Assembly: GCA_002083635.1 (NCBI GenBank)
Contig: MSXP01000007.1
Span: 248,001-312,000 of the forward strand
Length of the DNA stretch: 64,000 nt
From: Proteobacteria bacterium ST_bin12
GTDB lineage: Bacteria > Pseudomonadota > Gammaproteobacteria > Burkholderiales > Methylophilaceae
Direction of reading: 5' to 3'
Within the stretch, counting starts at the first letter, position 1. Each line of letters starts with the position of its first letter. The translations under genes and the position numbers were made by a program. The notes beneath the pieces are model-generated. The model saw only the letters and a list, made by a program, of their open reading frames with translations, was not told the DNA's origin and did not search any database. This document shows, one piece after another, positions 61,405 through 64,000 of the stretch.

Positions 61405-64000
61405 TTATGGCGCGGCCTGCACCGTTAAAGGCGCATTTGGTAATTGTCCAAACAGTTCAGGCGCATACATTGCCTCTACGCGCGTAGGTGGTAGATTAAA
61501 TGTGCCAGGATTATTCAAGCGTATTGTGTATTCCACCCAGAAATGGCCTTTAGGTGCGTATTCATAATAAGCCCTGAAAAAGCTTAAACCGCGCTCCGTA
61601 TAGTTTGGGTAGGCCATATTTTTTCCGTCATAGGCATTTTCATTTGATTGCGCAATAGCAGAATCACGCGCGGTATTGCCTAAAATGCTTGCCCCTGCTG
61701 GGATAGGGTCTGACAAAGCAACCCAACTCATGGCTTGACTACTATCAATGTCTAAACGCACTCTAGCCAAGTCGCCACGGCTCCATTTACCTGCTACTTT
61801 TTGCGCAATCGGCGTAATTAAGCGGGTAATTTTGTAGCCATTTTCTAGCGATTTGGCTGGTATTGCCGCGGTCACCAAGCTATTTACCCATGGTTTGCCT
61901 GTACCAACATGTTTCAAGCTAAATTGCTGTGGATTACTTTCGCGTGACCAAGGAAAATAAAGCGATGCAGCAACAGCTTCCTTGGCTCTAATCACAGGTG
62001 CGTTATTGACTGATGGTTTAGGCTGTTTAGTGACTATATTGCTAGCCCAATCCAACTCTTGTTTGTTAGCATCTAGCGCGGCAGTAGTAATACCTGTCAC
62101 TGCTTCGCGCTCAAATACTAGCCCAAACTTTTGCAACGCTAACCTGCCCCAGGCGTTTGAAGTGGTTGTTTGCCAACGGCCTTTGTTTTGGCGCAATATG
62201 GCGCCGCGCAATAAAGCAGGCATGTCTGCTTGCCAAGCTGGGTTTTTCATCAGCAAGCTCACCAAGCGCGTTGCATTTACCTCACCATCTACCATTGCCC
62301 ACCACCATACGTCTTGGTCTTCAGTGGTAAATACTAATCGGCCACCTACGTTTTGCAGACGATTGCGTAATTCGCGCTCAATTTGCTGCATGCGCTCATC
62401 ACGGTTATCGGCTTTTGGTAGATGTGTATAGATTGCCAGCCAATCAATCAGAGTGGTGGTTGGCATTTGAATTGGCTTAAAATCAAAAGCGGTTAGCACG
62501 CGCGTATCGACATTACTTGTATAAGACAATGCCGCTAACACGTGAAGCCTGCGTTCTGCTAAATATTGATTGCTACCCCAATACCAAGTGCCCGCTGGCT
62601 GAATGCGGCCTTCTACAAAATCCAGCAAAGCTTGCTGCATTTTATTTTCAACTTCAATCGGCAGCTTAACATCGTTTTCGTAAGCCATCGTCAACACGTA
62701 AGCCGTCAATATTTCGCTGCCATTGGTCATGCCAGGAAAGTACTCTAAAAAGCCTTGGCTATCTTGGTAGCTGGATAAATTCGCCACAATATCGGCCCAG
62801 CGCGCTTTATCCTGCAAGCCTGTCGCAATCGACGTTTTTTGCTCTAAACAGCTGTAAGGATACTCTTTAAAATAACGCTCTATCCCCACCGTTTGGTCTG
62901 CAAGCTTGGCAGTCAATTGCACAGTCAAGCCGCCTTTTCCTGCAATCGCACCCTCTGGCAAGCCAGTTTCTACAGTGTAATCTTGGGTGAGTTGCATAAA
63001 ATTAGCTTGCTGAACGGTGGCAGGTATTTTAGGCAATACCTTTTGCGTAAAGCGTAAGCGGTCTTGCACTTTACCTTTGCTATTCACGGCCTCAATTTGC
63101 CAAGGCATGCCATTAACAAATGTATCAGACGCATCATCTGTCACGCGTAATTGCCAAGCCAGTTCTTTCGCTTCACCTGCGGCCAGTTGAATGGATTGTG
63201 AGGCTAAATCCTGCGTGCCTGCCTTGCTATGCACGCGCAATTGCATTTTACTTTCGGTGGTATTGCGTAACATCAACATGGCGCGGTAAGCATCGCCCTC
63301 ACGCACCATAGGCGGTAAACCAGAGGTGATTTGCAAATCTTGCGTGGCGCTGATTTCTGCTTCGCCCGTACCAAATAAATCGGCATTTACGTCTGCGATT
63401 GCCACTAGCTTAAAGGCGGTCAGCGAATCATTCAAAGGCACGGTAACCGTTGCAGATCCATTCTTATCCAGCTTCACGCGCGGGTTCCAATACAGCAATG
63501 TATCAAATAATTCACGCGCTTTTAGATCGCCACCACCGCCACCGCCCGCTGGCAGCGCTTTTTTACCAAAATGGCGTTTGCCGACGACCTGCATTTGCGC
63601 ACTGGCCGTTTCCATTAAATAGGCACGCTGTTGCTGCATATCCTCTAATAAATTCCAGCTTGGGTTGCTATTGAGTTCTAGCAAAGCCTTATCGACTGCG
63701 GCCAAGACTACCTCACTACCAGCTGGTACCGGCTTGCCGTTTGGTAAGGTAACCTTGATAGTCACTTTTGCTTTTTCGCGCGGCTGATACGTTTTCTTAT
63801 CACTACTTACGGCTACTTTGAGTTTAAAACCACTAGTCCCAACCGTTATTTTGCTTAAGCCAAATTTAAATGAAGGTCTTGCTAAATCTACCATCGCCGT
63901 AGGCGCTGGCACACCTTCTTTGTAGATGTTGTACCAATTGCTTGGGTTGCGCCAACCCCACTGAAAGAATGAATACCAGGGCACATCTGTTAGGCGTCCA
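61405..64000 (-). CDS. yfhM: bacterial alpha-2-macroglobulin (N-terminal part outside window)
   Basis: The C-terminal ~860 residues of a periplasmic alpha-2-macroglobulin, a protease trap that works with PBP1C. The frame is open to the window edge (GRLTDVPWYSF...), so the GTG at 63984 is internal; full-length proteins are near 1,500-1,900 aa. Visible domains: MG-type beta domain (about 45-110; KKTYQPREKAKVTIKVTLPNG), a Gly-rich stretch GGGGGGDL after the bait-like region, the A2M domain (about 165-250; TVPLNDSLTAFKLVAIADVN), the thioester motif YPYSCLEQKTSIATG (intact CLEQ, so covalent capture is possible), the alpha/alpha toroid and the receptor-binding-like C-terminus. First visible gene of the A2M/88-aa/pbpC run. 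Confidence 0.93.
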   Translation of the reverse strand, partial: GRLTDVPWYSFFQWGWRNPSNWYNIYKEGVPAPTAMVDLARPSFKFGLSKITVGTSGFKLKVAVSSDKKTYQPREKAKVTIKVTLPNGKPVPAGSEVVLAAVDKALLELNSNPSWNLLEDMQQQRAYLMETASAQMQVVGKRHFGKKALPAGGGGGGDLKARELFDTLLYWNPRVKLDKNGSATVTVPLNDSLTAFKLVAIADVNADLFGTGEAEISATQDLQITSGLPPMVREGDAYRAMLMLRNTTESKMQLRVHSKAGTQDLASQSIQLAAGEAKELAWQLRVTDDASDTFVNGMPWQIEAVNSKGKVQDRLRFTQKVLPKIPATVQQANFMQLTQDYTVETGLPEGAIAGKGGLTVQLTAKLADQTVGIERYFKEYPYSCLEQKTSIATGLQDKARWADIVANLSSYQDSQGFLEYFPGMTNGSEILTAYVLTMAYENDVKLPIEVENKMQQALLDFVEGRIQPAGTWYWGSNQYLAERRLHVLAALSYTSNVDTRVLTAFDFKPIQMPTTTLIDWLAIYTHLPKADNRDERMQQIERELRNRLQNVGGRLVFTTEDQDVWWWAMVDGEVNATRLVSLLMKNPAWQADMPALLRGAILRQNKGRWQTTTSNAWGRLALQKFGLVFEREAVTGITTAALDANKQELDWASNIVTKQPKPSVNNAPVIRAKEAVAASLYFPWSRESNPQQFSLKHVGTGKPWVNSLVTAAIPAKSLENGYKITRLITPIAQKVAGKWSRGDLARVRLDIDSSQAMSWVALSDPIPAGASILGNTARDSAIAQSNENAYDGKNMAYPNYTERGLSFFRAYYEYAPKGHFWVEYTIRLNNPGTFNLPPTRVEAMYAPELFGQLPNAPLTVQAAP

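Noticed and set aside
1..64000. CRISPR array, insertion sequence, prophage or integrase
   Set aside because: No regularly spaced direct repeats, transposase or integrase motifs were seen on either strand.

Overview
The window is a stretch of bacterial chromosome packed with housekeeping genes. Protein content (PilG/PilH/PilI/PilJ/ChpA chemosensory set, GreB-type factor, RhlE helicase pair, PurT, YbbA/YbbP/TesA, dnaE-accA-tilS order) and a moderately low GC points to a betaproteobacterium. My best guess, as inference only, is Methylophilaceae (Methylotenera-like). I see no tRNA, rRNA, insertion sequence, integrase or CRISPR array. Non-ATG starts (GTG, TTG) with good Shine-Dalgarno sequences are frequent.

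Layout. 1-6491 (+ strand): guaB (5' end cut by the window) and guaA for GMP synthesis, a small lipoprotein, a GreA/GreB-family factor, a nitroreductase and a YbiT-type ABC-F ATPase, closed by a bidirectional terminator. 6512-8326 (-): typA/bipA. 8406-11981 (+): a canonical sigma-70 promoter, a ~290-nt hairpin-rich leader and two tandem RhlE-type RNA helicases. 12013-17335 (-): a three-gene signalling operon (membrane GAF/PAS histidine kinase, single-domain receiver, REC-PAS-GGDEF-EAL protein). 17453-19090 (-): purT and a group II truncated haemoglobin. 19220-23126 (-): a TonB-dependent receptor followed by a sigma-54 response regulator, preceded by a nest of palindromes. 23317-27193: YbbP/YbbA export system divergent from tesA. 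27195-33091 (-): dnaE-accA-tilS. 33200-41896 (-): pilG-pilH-pilI-pilJ-chpA, the type IV pilus chemosensory system, without CheR/CheB-type genes, and a divergent FIST-domain sensor protein (42166-43326) whose architecture recalls the NO sensor NosP. 43462-48359: tpx, then a MazG-like hydrolase, a THUMP RNA methyltransferase, a spermidine-synthase-like protein and an RNB exoribonuclease. 48538-51407 (+): a Fur-family (probably Zur) regulator and two COG0523 GTPases, the first behind two palindromic operators. 51513-53730 (+): an AT-rich pair, a SAF-domain oxidoreductase (COG4091) and a GT61 glycosyltransferase, likely acquired. 53842-64000 (-): an alpha-2-macroglobulin (cut by the window), a small membrane protein, PBP1C, HrpA and a TonB-like anchored protein.

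How the parts connect. The Pil-Chp genes should control twitching; the FIST protein beside them is a candidate extra input. The Fur-like gene plus twin operators plus COG0523 GTPases form a plausible zinc-starvation module. Alpha-2-macroglobulin and PBP1C form the known periplasmic defence and repair pair, here with a small membrane protein between them. I found no unmistakable new defence or mobile system. The items most worth a second look are the structured helicase leader, the palindrome nest before the TonB receptor, the FIST/Pil-Chp neighbourhood, the AT-rich glycan pair and a 30-bp repeat found twice just upstream of minus-strand start codons.
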